Positions 43,518-53,869 are shown, numbered from the stretch's first letter. The stretch: 64,000 nucleotides of DNA from Alloascoidea africana (GCA_030581615.1 JAKTTT010000020.1:1-64000); one strand, 5' to 3'. The notes: generated by a model from the sequence alone, not told the origin. Translations and numbers: made by a program.

Positions 43518-44759
43518 CTATTCTAATTTTTCACCCTTAATCTCTTTGTAAACTTCAGTTTCCATTTCAATGTAGCCCATAAAGGACTGTTCATCTCCCA
43601 AAGGAAAGATTTGAGTTGCCCAATAGCCCCCAATATTGTTTTCTAAATCGATCCAATAGAAGAGGTTTGCCAGTCCTGCCCATCCAACAGCACCTTTGGG
43701 TCTTCCTGTAGACACTTCTTCTTCATTTATCATGAAGGAGTAAGCAAAAGTTTTCTTGACGCCTGGGAAAAACTCAAGGGCATGTGTAAGATCTGGATTT
43801 GCATCAGGAAGAGGCTTCATGTACATGCCAGGATCAAGATGGTTTTGAAGAGCAAACTCTACAGTAGAAGGCATCAGTATCCTAATATCGTCTGTCTCTC
43901 CAGCACCCTTATTAAGCCACATCTGGATGAATTTTAGATAATCAGGAACTGTTCCATAACACCCTGAACCCCCCATATGTACTTCAGGATCGCGAGGAAC
44001 TTCTTGCACAAATGGAGATAGGGTTAACGGCTCGTTCTCATCTTCTGCTCTCTGGTGAATAGCTGCTTGACGGCGAATTTGATCATCACTGAGGACAAAT
44101 GTGCTATCTGTCATTCCTAAAGGTTCGAAAATATACTTTTTGCAGTAATCATCGAGTCTCATGCCACTAATTGACTCTACAACCAGCCCAGCCCAATCCA
44201 TGCCAGTTCCATATTCCCACGCAATTCCTGGTTCGAAAAGCAACGGCGTCATTAAACAGTCTTTTTTCATAGTCATTATGTTTGGCTGTCCAAAGGCTAA
44301 TTCCAGCCTTCTGTAGGTTGGGTGGAAAAAAGAGTATCCAAATCCAGCAGTATGCAATAACAACATTTTGGTTGTGATATCGACTTTTGTCTTATGGCTA
44401 ATCACTTTTGGTGGTCCATCTTTATCAGTTTCTTCAAAGCCATCTATAATTTCCAGGGTTGCAATTTCTGGAACGTAACTTTTCACTGGCGCATCCAAAT
44501 CCAGCTTCCCCTGTTCATAGAGCTGAAGAACTGCAGTGGCAGTTATAGCTTTTGTAGTTGAATAGAATGCAACAATGGTATCCAATGTCATTGGATTACC
44601 TGGATCTGCGACCGAACGAGCACCTGCTGCTCCTGTCCAAATTGGACCGGTAGCAGTGGTAAGGCCAGCAACGACTCCCGGAACATTGTTTTCAACCACC
44701 TTTTCAATAATTGAATCAAGCTTTTTGGAGAAAGAAGAAGTGATCTGCGACAATGGCAT
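43518..44759 (-). CDS. Serine beta-lactamase-fold esterase/hydrolase
   Basis: A 413-residue protein of the class C beta-lactamase/EstB/LovD superfamily. The nucleophile motif SxxK is STTK at residues 67-70 (AFYSTTKAITATAVLQLYEQ). The general-base Tyr is likely Y183 in WEYGTGMDWAG, and LLLHTAGFGY matches the family LLxHTSG motif. The third motif is probably within AVGWAGLAN near residue 365. There is no signal peptide, so a cytosolic role is likely. Family members are mostly esterases or acyltransferases; the substrate is unknown. It is divergent from a Baeyer-Villiger monooxygenase gene across 1.1 kb, which suggests it may hydrolyse esters that enzyme makes. Calling it a drug-resistance beta-lactamase would be unjustified. 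Confidence 0.85.
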   Translation of the reverse strand: MPLSQITSSFSKKLDSIIEKVVENNVPGVVAGLTTATGPIWTGAAGARSVADPGNPMTLDTIVAFYSTTKAITATAVLQLYEQGKLDLDAPVKSYVPEIATLEIIDGFEETDKDGPPKVISHKTKVDITTKMLLLHTAGFGYSFFHPTYRRLELAFGQPNIMTMKKDCLMTPLLFEPGIAWEYGTGMDWAGLVVESISGMRLDDYCKKYIFEPLGMTDSTFVLSDDQIRRQAAIHQRAEDENEPLTLSPFVQEVPRDPEVHMGGSGCYGTVPDYLKFIQMWLNKGAGETDDIRILMPSTVEFALQNHLDPGMYMKPLPDANPDLTHALEFFPGVKKTFAYSFMINEEEVSTGRPKGAVGWAGLANLFYWIDLENNIGGYWATQIFPLGDEQSFMGYIEMETEVYKEIKGEKLE

Positions 44760-45903
44760 TTTAATTGGCTATTGATTAATTTTTGAGAGGAATAAAGGGC
44801 TTTTAAGTGAAGTTGTGGGCGTTGTGGGAGGCTAGGGAAACGTGGGGAAATGCTCAAAACGGATATCAGAATAATGTGGGAAACGCAGTTTGTTTCAATG
44901 AGTTGCAACGTTTCCGACGGTTCCAAGTGACCAGAGTCTGCTATAAGGGGAGCGGACCAGCGGCTTGCCACATGGTCGGGTAGTCAGCATTTAGGAACAA
45001 GAGAAAAACGTCTTTGGCAAATCCGGGGTAAAGTACCCCATCAATGTTTGTTGCCCTCATCGTGGATTAAGATAAGAGTGGGCTGCATATGCATTACTTA
45101 CTCAATAATATCAGCACTTTCCTCCGATGCCATAACGGAAGAAGAAATAATCGGAGAATCAATTTGAGCTGTGCAGATACTGTTCTCTGCCCCCATAGCC
45201 TTTATTGCAATCTCCTCACACTTTTGTGTCAAAACTTAGCCTTGGCCTCCACTTCGCAGAAAAATGATCCCCTCAAGTACGAACAGTAATCATGGGTTAG
45301 GATTACTCCAGGAATTTTCTTTAATCTCCTCATGTACTCTATTCCTCGGCTTTTGGTGATGATATATGCATACGAAACTTTTGAATTGCTGAGAAGTTTG
45401 AAATGTACTAATTGAAGTTGATTGGTGAATGACTGGCACCTATCTGTAAATTGTATCTTCATAGAAACTTTCAAATAGTTTGACCGAGAATTGAATTATT
45501 GTTTAAGAAACCATCTCTTGGTTGAAGTTTACTACTAACAATAGAGGAAAATTAAAGAGTGTGAAATTGATACTGCCAGTGTGTACATGCTTCGCTACTG
45601 CTCATTACTATTGGGTATCACTTTCTTCTGTAAAAGTGTAAGAAAGATTTTGTACATCCCACAATATTAGAGGGGAATGCAGGAAATAGACAGTGTTCTT
45701 ATGTTATCCTGATGTTGATCTCAAAACTTGACTCCCGCTTCCAATTATCCGGAAGAAAACAGTGAAAACTCTGTGGCAAACAAACCAAACCCACAAAATT
45801 GCACATTGTTCAATCTCTATAAATAAGTGAATTGGAACTGATATCAATTCAACACTCTCAAAACTTTTACTCTCAATATCATTGCACTTTTGAAAAACTT
45901 ATC
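44760..45903. promoter_or_regulatory. Shared divergent promoter of esterase and monooxygenase
   Basis: 1.1 kb without a recognised gene. It contains a perfect hyphenated palindrome GGGGTA-AAG-TACCCC at 45025-45039 and, near the monooxygenase, a TATA box (TATAAATA, 45818-45825, 79 bp before the ATG). Co-regulation of the pair from this region is inference. Confidence 0.45.
45818..45825 (+). promoter_or_regulatory. TATA box of the monooxygenase gene
   Basis: TATAAATA, 79 bp upstream of the ATG at 45904. Confidence 0.6.
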
Positions 45904-47550
45904 ATGACAGCTCAACAAAACCCCAATTCTTTGAAGCCAGTTCCATTTTATGATGTTCTAATCATCGGAGCTGGGTTTGGTGGACTTGATCTTCTCTACT
46001 CTCTTCGTTCCAAAGGACTTTCTTGCCTTTTGCTTGAAGCAGGCGCCGGTATGGGCGGTACCTGGTGGTGGAATTGCTACCCTGGTGCCCGTGTAGACTC
46101 TACCAGTCCATTGTACGCTTTTTCTAAAACTGAGGTTTGGAAAGACTTTGAGTGGAGTGAGAGATTTCCAGGTTGGGAGCAACTCCGGCGATACTTTGAG
46201 CACGTTGACTCTAAACTTCAACTAAGCAAGGACATTCGGTTCGGCTGCTTTGTTAATGAGGCATTCTTTGGGTATGACTCTAATCTCAAACGGGAAGTCT
46301 GGACACTTCGTTCAAATGAAGGATATGTTGCCAAATCCAAGTTCTTTTTGCCTTGTACGGGTTTTGCTGCAAAGAAGTACATCCCAGATTTGAAAGGACT
46401 CAAGTCCTTTAAAGGCCTTTGCTATCATACAGCCAGCTGGCCACAAAACGGATTGGACATGACAGGTTTGAAAGTTGGTATCATTGGAACCGGATCAACT
46501 GGTGTTCAAGTTACTCAAGAAGCGGGCAAAGTAGCAAAACATGTCACCGTTTTCCAAAGAACTCCAAATCTCTGCTTGCCAATGAAACAGGTGAAACGAA
46601 TGAATGGGCAACTAATTACCCCCGATGTTGATGCACCCAATTGCTACGAGAAAAGACTTGAAACTTTTTCTGGCATGGATTTTAACGTGGTTCCTCAGAA
46701 TGCCAAAGAAGTGCCTGAAAAGGAAAGAGAAGCATTTTATCAAAGCTTGTTTGATCATGGAGGCTTTGCATTTTGGCTTGGAACTTATCAGGATATTCTT
46801 CTTGACGACGAATCTAACAAAACAGCCTATGATTTCTGGAGAAGAAAGGTTTGGGAAAGAGTAAGGGACCCCAAGAAGGCAGCAATCTTGGCACCTGAAA
46901 AGGCGATTCATCCGTTTGGAACCAAGCGTCCCTCGTTGGAGCAGGATTACTATGAGATGTTTAACCAGGATAACGTGGATGTTGTGGACGTCAAGAGCAC
47001 TCCAATTGCTGAAGTTTCCCCAGTGGGTGTCAAAACTTCAGATGGCAAAGAGCATGAACTTGACCTCCTTGTACTGGCAACTGGATTTGACTCCGTCACA
47101 GGTGGCCTACTTCAAATCGACATTCGCGGCAGGAACGGATTGAAGTTGCAAGACAAATGGGAAAAGGGCACCAAAACCAGCATGGGAATCTGCGTTTCAG
47201 GGTTCCCAAACATGTTTTTCCTCTACGGTCCTCAAGCGCCGACCGCTTTTTCTAATGGCCCTACTTTGACAGAAGTACAGTCTAAATGGGTTACAGCAGC
47301 CATTATGCAATTGTTAGGAAATGGGCAAAAGACCATTGAAGCTAGTCCAGAAGCAGAAGATTTCTGGACTAAATTGAACAGAGATGTTGGTGAGAAAACC
47401 CTCATGCCCAAAGCGCGTAGCTGGTATATGGGCGATAACATCCCAGGGAAGGTAAGAGAGCATTTGAACTATATTGGTGGCATGGTTGATTATAGAGAAA
47501 GGCTTGAAAAATGTGCTGCCAACTCCTATGAGGGATTTGTTCGAGCTTAG
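45904..47550 (+). CDS. Flavin-binding Baeyer-Villiger monooxygenase
   Basis: A 548-residue class B flavoprotein monooxygenase. The N-terminal FAD Rossmann motif is IIGAGFGG (20-27). The Baeyer-Villiger fingerprint FKGLCYHTASWP (169-180) matches FxGxxxHxxxWP exactly. The NADPH Rossmann motif IIGTGSTG (193-200) follows, then LVLATGFDSVTGG. The family oxidises ketones to esters or lactones with NADPH and O2, and size and motifs resemble cyclohexanone/phenylacetone monooxygenases. The open frame extends upstream only through non-ATG codons, so the start is ATG 45904, 79 bp after a TATA box. Such genes are rare in yeasts and common in bacteria and filamentous fungi, so acquisition by transfer is possible but not shown. 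It is convergent with SCL1. Confidence 0.92.
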   Translation: MTAQQNPNSLKPVPFYDVLIIGAGFGGLDLLYSLRSKGLSCLLLEAGAGMGGTWWWNCYPGARVDSTSPLYAFSKTEVWKDFEWSERFPGWEQLRRYFEHVDSKLQLSKDIRFGCFVNEAFFGYDSNLKREVWTLRSNEGYVAKSKFFLPCTGFAAKKYIPDLKGLKSFKGLCYHTASWPQNGLDMTGLKVGIIGTGSTGVQVTQEAGKVAKHVTVFQRTPNLCLPMKQVKRMNGQLITPDVDAPNCYEKRLETFSGMDFNVVPQNAKEVPEKEREAFYQSLFDHGGFAFWLGTYQDILLDDESNKTAYDFWRRKVWERVRDPKKAAILAPEKAIHPFGTKRPSLEQDYYEMFNQDNVDVVDVKSTPIAEVSPVGVKTSDGKEHELDLLVLATGFDSVTGGLLQIDIRGRNGLKLQDKWEKGTKTSMGICVSGFPNMFFLYGPQAPTAFSNGPTLTEVQSKWVTAAIMQLLGNGQKTIEASPEAEDFWTKLNRDVGEKTLMPKARSWYMGDNIPGKVREHLNYIGGMVDYRERLEKCAANSYEGFVRA

Positions 47551-47761
47551 GATAGCTTACTGATGCAGTATTTGATTGTTACGAAATTATGATATTATGA
47601 TAAAATGTAAAAGCTTAGACTTAGTGAGGGAGTGAATAGAAAGGGATAAATCTGGAATACATTGAAAAGGTACAGCTATAAGTTCTACATGCGATATGAA
47701 AGCTGCAACTCTTTCAAACCTTTAGGAATATCATTAAATATCAATACTAAAATTGATTATC

Positions 47762-48645
47762 CTAATCCTGTTCTGCAATCGACACCAATCTATCATCTAT
47801 TTCATCGGGACTTAGTTGTCTAAATGTTCCGCCAGGAGTGCCATCCTGATGAGCCAATGCCACGCCAACCTCAATATCTGTCTTTTTAAAGTCTGTCGAT
47901 AAAACATTCGAAAGAATGATAATCGCACTTTCAACAACTTGCTGCCAATCACCTTCAATAAACTGTTTCTTCTTCAGCTTCTTTTCTAATGCAGTGGTGA
48001 CCTCGTTCTGTTTGGGCCCTGTAGAGGTTGCCTTGTAGCCGACGTAGTAACCAGCAGGATCACATTTAAACAATGAAGGTCCCTTCTCATCATCAACAGA
48101 AATAAAAGTGAGAACAAGGCCCAATGGTCTCATATAAGCACGCTGGGTATAGATCTGGTACAGATTTGCCATTCGCTTGGCCAACACCTCAACAGGCATT
48201 TCGTATCCATTCTTGTATCTAAACTCGGCCGCTTCCATTCTGGCTCTAAATGCTTGAGCCCGAGCATCTGCAATTTGGCCAGTTGCAAGACATCCAATTG
48301 AGGGAGTTATTTGGAAGATGTAAGTGACAGTAGACGGATCCAATAGCTTGTCTGGAACCTTTTTTTGAGAGATTACGACAGAACAGTCTTTACCTGTCAC
48401 AGCAATTGAAGTGATATTTGCCGAATTTATAGCCTTGAATGCATATTCTAACAATCTTGTTAATGGAGATTTCATCTAGTGTCTACATATTTCGTTTTGC
48501 CATACCAACTTGATATAGTCTCCCTTCTGGAGAAAAGACTGTGATGTGACGATCAAACCCTGCACTGCCTGTTACATTCGAAATGAAAGTTAGCAAATCC
48601 TGTCTATGTTTGACAAACCATTCTGGTCATTTCCATACTTGACAT
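47762..48645 (-). CDS. SCL1: 20S proteasome alpha-1 subunit Scl1, three exons
   Basis: Exons are 48645-48639 (7 nt: ATG TCA A), 48568-48506 and 48447-47762; 251 residues (S. cerevisiae 252). The spliced N terminus [18 protein letters not shown] then [17 protein letters not shown] is the alpha-subunit signature. Core matches are VRGKDC-like [59 protein letters not shown], ending RLVSIAEQD as in Scl1. Intron 1 (48569-48638) has a GTATGG donor and TGCTAAC branch. Intron 2 (48448-48505) has GTATGG and an ATTAAC branch. The alpha ring gates the core particle. It is divergent from HOS2 with 186 bp between ATGs; an Rpn4-type element lies 42 bp upstream. Confidence 0.95.
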
Positions 48646-48686
48646 TGTCCCCGAATCTACTGAATTGTGAAGGTGTTGAGAGACGT

Positions 48687-48695
48687 GGTGGCGAT
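48687..48695 (+). promoter_or_regulatory. Rpn4/PACE-like element upstream of SCL1
   Basis: GGTGGCGAT matches the PACE consensus GGTGGCAAA at seven of nine positions and contains GGTGGCGA, a variant known from Rpn4-regulated DNA-repair genes. It is 42 bp from the SCL1 ATG, in the promoter shared with HOS2. Confidence 0.45.
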
Positions 48696-48831
48696 AAATC
48701 AGTAACTAGAGGTACGTGCTGAAAATTACTCACACAGCTCAACATTGACAGAATCTCTTCTCTTTTGACCTTTGAGATCACAACACACGATTACGCAGTT
48801 AGCTTTTCTAACTACACATCACAAGAGAGAG

Positions 48832-50187
48832 ATGAGCGAGAGCTGGGGGGAGTCTGAAACTCTAGCACTTGATGAAAAGTCTCATGATTTTCAGCTAAAG
48901 TACAATTTCCTGCCAACGCAGAATAAACAGCGGGTATCATATCATTACAGTAATGCCGCATCAAAGTATCACTTTGGGACGAGACACCCCATGAAGCCAT
49001 TCAGGCTGATGCTAACAGATCACCTTGTGTTTGGATACGAACTACACGAGCTTATGGACCTTTATAATCCTCGAAGAGCCACTTCAGAAGAACTAAAGCA
49101 ATTTCACAACCAAGAATATATCGAATTTCTGGAAAGGATATCCCCAGAAACAGCTTCCAAGTTCTCCAAACAGTTTCCAAAGTTCAATATCGGTGACGAT
49201 TGTCCAATATTCGATGGAATGTATGACTTTGCGACTATATACGCCGGATGCTCACTTGATGCCTCCAGAAAGCTGACGACAGGACTCAGTGACATTGCGA
49301 TCAACTGGTCTGGTGGTCTCCATCATGCGAAAAAGGCAGAGCCGAGTGGGTTTTGTTATGTAAATGATATAGTTCTGGGGATTCAAAACCTTCTACGTAT
49401 ACATCCCAGAGTGGTGTACATTGACATTGACGTTCACCATGGTGATGGAGTACAAGAGGCATTCTATCTAACAGACCGTGTAATGACAGTGTCTTTCCAC
49501 AAATACAATGGCGAATACTTTCCTGGAACAGGTAACTACAACGAAATAGGGCTGGGGAAGGGCAAACACTACGCGTTGAATGTTCCATTAAGGGATGGAG
49601 TTGATGACGAATCATACATACGGCTATTCAAGTCGATCATGGAACCAATAATGACCAGCTATCAGCCAACAGCGATTGTTCAACAATGTGGAGGCGATTC
49701 ATTGGGTGGTGACAGATTAGGTCGTTTCAACCTAAGTATACGAGCACACACAGAATGTGTGAGATTCATGCGGTCATTTGGTCTTCCGATGATGGTAGTA
49801 GGAGGCGGTGGCTATACCCCAAGGAACGTCTCGAGACTATGGGCAAACGAAACAGCAATGTGTTTGGATGTTGAACCAAATTTGGAGCTTCCCAAAACGC
49901 CATTCATACAATACTTCAAACCAGACTTTTCCCTTCATCCTTCTCTTTCCAGTAATTTGGATAATCTAAACTCAAAGTCATATCTCGATTCCCTTCGCAT
50001 CACGATATTAGAGCAGTTGAGATACCTAAATGGTGTGCCAAGTGTACAGATGAATGAGATACCACCGGATCCATTGGCACTAACTGAGGAGGAAGAGCAG
50101 GCCATTAAAGAACTGAATACGGAAGAAACAAGACGTGACTTGGAGAAAAAAGACTCTGCTCGGCCTGAAGAAATGCATGTGGATTGA
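48832..50187 (+). CDS. HOS2: Class I histone deacetylase Hos2
   Basis: Starting at ATG 48832 ([16 protein letters not shown]) the protein is 451 residues; S. cerevisiae Hos2 is 452. Matches: [20 protein letters not shown], the catalytic tandem His region [20 protein letters not shown], metal-site [52 protein letters not shown] and [18 protein letters not shown]. All zinc and charge-relay residues look intact. The tail is acidic, ending EEMHVD. Hos2 is the Set3-complex deacetylase acting on H3/H4 in transcribed regions. The closest alternative, Rpd3, has a longer C terminus. It is divergent from SCL1. Confidence 0.93.
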   Translation: MSESWGESETLALDEKSHDFQLKYNFLPTQNKQRVSYHYSNAASKYHFGTRHPMKPFRLMLTDHLVFGYELHELMDLYNPRRATSEELKQFHNQEYIEFLERISPETASKFSKQFPKFNIGDDCPIFDGMYDFATIYAGCSLDASRKLTTGLSDIAINWSGGLHHAKKAEPSGFCYVNDIVLGIQNLLRIHPRVVYIDIDVHHGDGVQEAFYLTDRVMTVSFHKYNGEYFPGTGNYNEIGLGKGKHYALNVPLRDGVDDESYIRLFKSIMEPIMTSYQPTAIVQQCGGDSLGGDRLGRFNLSIRAHTECVRFMRSFGLPMMVVGGGGYTPRNVSRLWANETAMCLDVEPNLELPKTPFIQYFKPDFSLHPSLSSNLDNLNSKSYLDSLRITILEQLRYLNGVPSVQMNEIPPDPLALTEEEEQAIKELNTEETRRDLEKKDSARPEEMHVD

Positions 50188-50781
50188 ATCATGATGACTT
50201 TTTTTTGTTTTCTGCTTTTTTATCGTATCCTTTTTTTTTCGGTTTGTAGAAATGAGGGTTTTCCCTTGTTCCCAAGGAAGGGCATTTCTTGGTTGTACTT
50301 TAATTAAATTAAAATCTTGTAGGTTTAATAAAGAATGGTTAAGAACTAATCTACAAGAGTGCAGTGCTGATGCCAACTGGACCTTTTTGACACATGCCCA
50401 TTATTGCCATTTTAATCTAAACGTTGAGGTGAAAATGCCGAGGTCCCCCACCCGTCAAAAAGTGGAAATAAACCGCGGTTACATCCAAAGTCTACGGACC
50501 ACCATTTAATCAATTTTTTTTGTTTCGGAGCCGAGATGCTCGGATATTTCTCCTTAAGAATGCACAACGAGCTTCGCAGGAGTCTGGAAAGGAATACCTG
50601 ACTGATAAAGGAAATATGATCCCGGAGAGGTGACCGAGAACTTTCCGAGGAAACGAGGAAACTACTAGAACCAACATTAAACATGCTATTTTGTTCATGT
50701 TAAGTGAATACTAATATTGTCTAGCACTATAACAAAATCAAACTGTTGCTTAAAAACAAGGCAAAAAAAGCAGCAAATAGC
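50188..50781. other. Convergent intergenic region HOS2/peroxidase
   Basis: T-rich stretches after the HOS2 stop (50200-50240) are probable 3' end signals. No gene was recognised. Confidence 0.4.
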
Positions 50782-51639
50782 TCACAGTTTAGAGTGAACA
50801 GGGCAACCGGTCCCGATATAGTTTATCTGTGCCAATCCATCCTTGCCTCTTCTCACGCCGAGCTCCAACAATTTTGCAAACGCAACAGCAAAGTCTTTGT
50901 AAAAGCGGTCTTTGTCATCAGCGTAAATCTCGACCCATTTCTTAAACTCGGGATCTTCGATCAGAGCAAAATCCGCAGGCAACATCATCGTCTCCAAGTC
51001 ATCGTTCCACATCTGAGAGTGCTCTTGGTCTAGTCGTTGCAACTCGTAGTCATCAGGTTCCAATAGCAACTTGAAGAAAGTGTTTGAGAATCTGGTCGGG
51101 TTAGGGACCCATTTCCCATCGTACCCAGATCTATCACGGTGACACCTACCAAGGTTGTGAGCACCAAGCAGAGCAACAATCTCCTGGTCATTGAAGCCCA
51201 TTCTGTAGAAAACATCACGGACATGGTCCTCTTTCTTTTCTCCATCGGGCAATCTTCCATTTGGAGGAACGTTCTCGTCGTTTTCATAGTCGATGCGGCC
51301 GGGAGTCCATTTCACTTTAGGACCGCCGAGTTCTTCAATTGCTACAACACTGGCCAATGTCCACAGATCCGCGTAGGATATCCATGGGAACTGCTTCTTT
51401 ACAGGCTCCAAAAAGGCTCTAGCATGCTCAAGACCGTTGTTTCCACCATCGTTGGCCTCGAGTGGATATCGCATAGTGGAACCGTTAGAACCGCCGGTCT
51501 TGGACTTGAGGTCGTAGGTGCCAGAGGCGTGCCATCCCAGACGGACTAGCACAGGGCCGGCCGAACCATCGTCGTAGTCTGGCTGGGGAAGCAGCTTCTG
51601 TATGGCTTCTCGGACAGGTTCGTATTTCGCAAGGGACAT
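50782..51639 (-). CDS. Cytochrome c peroxidase-like haem peroxidase without presequence
   Basis: A 285-residue class I haem peroxidase. Distal site: [14 protein letters not shown] (Arg, Trp, His). Proximal His: [20 protein letters not shown], whose Trp corresponds to the radical-bearing Trp of cytochrome c peroxidase. The proximal Asp lies in [15 protein letters not shown]. The protein starts [17 protein letters not shown] at once with the domain, so it lacks the mitochondrial presequence of CCP1 and matches the shorter fungal 'putative heme-binding peroxidase' (CCP2-type) group. It should reduce H2O2; the electron donor and location are unknown. The promoter side includes a GC-rich patch at 51770-51860. 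It is followed upstream on the same strand by cytochrome b5 and DAP1 genes. Confidence 0.93.
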   Translation of the reverse strand: MSLAKYEPVREAIQKLLPQPDYDDGSAGPVLVRLGWHASGTYDLKSKTGGSNGSTMRYPLEANDGGNNGLEHARAFLEPVKKQFPWISYADLWTLASVVAIEELGGPKVKWTPGRIDYENDENVPPNGRLPDGEKKEDHVRDVFYRMGFNDQEIVALLGAHNLGRCHRDRSGYDGKWVPNPTRFSNTFFKLLLEPDDYELQRLDQEHSQMWNDDLETMMLPADFALIEDPEFKKWVEIYADDKDRFYKDFAVAFAKLLELGVRRGKDGLAQINYIGTGCPVHSKL

Positions 51640-52449
51640 TTGGGGATAGACGTGGACAAAAAGGAACGGGGAGAGAAAAAAGCTGGGGAGCCGCCGTTTT
51701 TAAATCTGAATGCGATGCACCTGGAATCTTTATCACAAGCACACAATAATTATTACTGTGGGGCCTGTGATTGGCTGGCCTCGCGACCCGACGGAGGGGG
51801 ACCCGATCCGCACGGTTCCCCGCTTTTCGATCGGGTGCGCGCCCGGGCCAGCCGAGGTGTGTCACGTGCGACACATGTTGTGCATGTTGTGTATATTATG
51901 GGATGCAAAGACAACCAGCGCCAGCAAAGATCCGCGAAAGCCCAAACTATGTAGAAAGTAACTGTAGTAGATAAGAGATATAACTCCGGTGAAAAGAAAA
52001 TGTGAGGAGCACGTCTGTGGGGGTATCGATGAGCACTAGAAGCGTGAACTTTTGTCGCTCAAGGCCAGACCAGACAAGTCCTTCAGATGTGAAGCATAAC
52101 CACCAAAACTAAAGATGCCCGGTGATGTATGAAATAAATACTGCTTTGTTTTTTGTTTTTTGTTTTTTGTTTTTTAGATCCTCCCGTTGTGGAATGATTC
52201 GTTCGATTCCTTTTCTCTTGCGATGAGTTCATTGTCAGGAGAAAAATATATCAAGAGCCAATATTAGATGCCGGCTGAGAGACCCAATAGTTACCGATTT
52301 GATCATTCGATGGAAGTCAATACATCAATCAGAGAATGATCATCATGCCCATGGGGGAAAGGCGATAGGTAAGATGAGTAGATTCAGCCGTTTTTCTGTT
52401 GTTCCAGGAAAATAATCCACGATTGCGGCAAAGGATCTCTTGTCCAAGA
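51640..52449. other. Peroxidase promoter / cytochrome b5 3' region
   Basis: Contains a GC-rich patch at about 51770-51860 with CACGTG at 51863 and a tandem GTTTTTT x4 microsatellite at about 52149-52175. No gene was recognised. Confidence 0.45.
52149..52175 (+). repeat. GTTTTTT microsatellite, about four units
   Basis: Perfect heptamer tandem repeat in non-coding DNA between the peroxidase and cytochrome b5 genes. Confidence 0.85.
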
Positions 52450-53202
52450 TCAATCCAAATGCTTGTATTTTTGAACATAGAAGAAAAGGACTACGGCCAG
52501 TACGGCCAGAACCAGTGATAGTAGCACCGAACTGGAGATTGAACAAAACACAAACGCCCAATGGTTAGCAACTACTTGAGCAGAGGATACACAAACACAT
52601 TCAAACACTTACTTTGTGGATGATCTCTTTTCTTTCTTCTTCCCTTGATATAGGTCTGTCTGTGACAATGGGTTTGCCTCCTTAAAAATGCTCTCAGCGT
52701 TAGTGGGTTGCGCTTTTCTCGCTCCCTCAATCTTTCTCGTTTCAACCATAACAAGGTTTCTAAATTTTTCTTATGGAAAAGCTTTTCAAAAATCTCAAAT
52801 AGCAATCGCTTTATTTAAGCAACAGGCTAAAGAACAGATTCCCAAATTTCCAGAGCTGGCATACCTTTGGATCCACTTTTCCGATCAGCGATGGGGCTAG
52901 CATTCTCATCGCGACTTCTGAATGGCCCACATCAACAAAGTCCAATGTGGCATCTACGCCTCCACAATCCAACATAACTTCTTCTCCACCTCTAAAGCAT
53001 TCAAAAGACACGTTAGACAAAATCACCCCAAAAAAATAATAAAAAATTCTAAAGTGTGCACTCACGGATGCTGCGCGATGAGGCTTGTGACGTTGTAAAC
53101 TTGGTTGTGTATTATCATCCATAAATCCTCTCGGGTTGAATGATGCCGTATTTCGTCCAATGTGTACACAGGCAGATTCAGTTCCGGCTGTTTCCCGACC
53201 AT
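52450..53202 (-). CDS. CYB5: Tail-anchored cytochrome b5, four exons
   Basis: Exons are 53202-53066, 52991-52865, 52680-52613 and 52531-52450; 137 residues. The haem domain is VYTLDEIRHHSTREDLWMII, then AQHPGG with the first axial His, then VDVGHSEVAM with the second. Exon 4 encodes a C-terminal anchor SVLLSLVLAVLAVVLFFYVQ with a basic KYKHLD end, typical of ER tail-anchored cytochrome b5. Introns are 74, 184 and 81 nt; intron 2 uses an AAG acceptor. The start is placed at MVGKQPELNLP. The frame stays open upstream to 53532, so a longer Ser/Thr-rich N terminus cannot be excluded. Cytochrome b5 passes electrons to desaturases and P450s, including sterol enzymes, which fits the adjacent DAP1. 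Confidence 0.88.
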
Positions 53203-53869
53203 GTTTGTTAGCAGTCGCAGTAATTTGCCTCCTTTTGTGGTGCACATTGTGGTGGATACCGTTGTCGTTGTCGGCCGTGGAACATTTTCGCCTATATCTA
53301 ACGGAACGGAGGTGCTGGGATTAACACTGGCGTTGCTGGACTCAGAATACGAGGAATCGGAACTCGGCCACTGGCCATACGTTTGCAAAGACAGGATTGG
53401 TATCAGCGGCTTCAGTCTAGCGGGACACATGTGTGACAGGCCCAGCTGGAGAGAAAGGGCTAGAAGAGACGGACACAAGGGGGAGAGGGAGAAGAGAAGA
53501 GGATGGAGATGGACGAAAAGAAAATGGTTCACCCACTCGGCTTACCCACCGGTTGCACAAAAAGAAGGAGAATCGCTACGGTTTACAGAGCTCTGGAGAA
53601 TAGTGTCATTGCGTTACATTGTTCGTAATAAAGTAGAGTATATATGATCTGCCCAGGGGTCGGAGTCTAGTGTGTGGCCCGGCAGCTGGGCGAGAGAAGC
53701 CAATAGCCAGATGGTGGACTCCTGCTTACCAAACAGACTCCATCCACACTAAGTTAGTTCATCATCAACAAACTAGCAAAAAACGAAAGTGGAAGCTCTC
53801 CTTACCATTATTATCGTTAATAAAACAGAACAGAGTGGCCGGTGAAGATGGTCCTTCCCTGTATGCCCT
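53203..53869. other. Upstream region of cytochrome b5
   Basis: Contains an open frame in phase with cytochrome b5 exon 1 (to 53532) that is either 5' leader or an N-terminal extension. The rest is spacer up to the DAP1 stop. Confidence 0.4.

Noticed and set aside
43518-44759. Reading the hydrolase as an antibiotic-resistance beta-lactamase
   Set aside because: The family in fungi is mainly esterases and acyltransferases; no evidence for lactam substrates.
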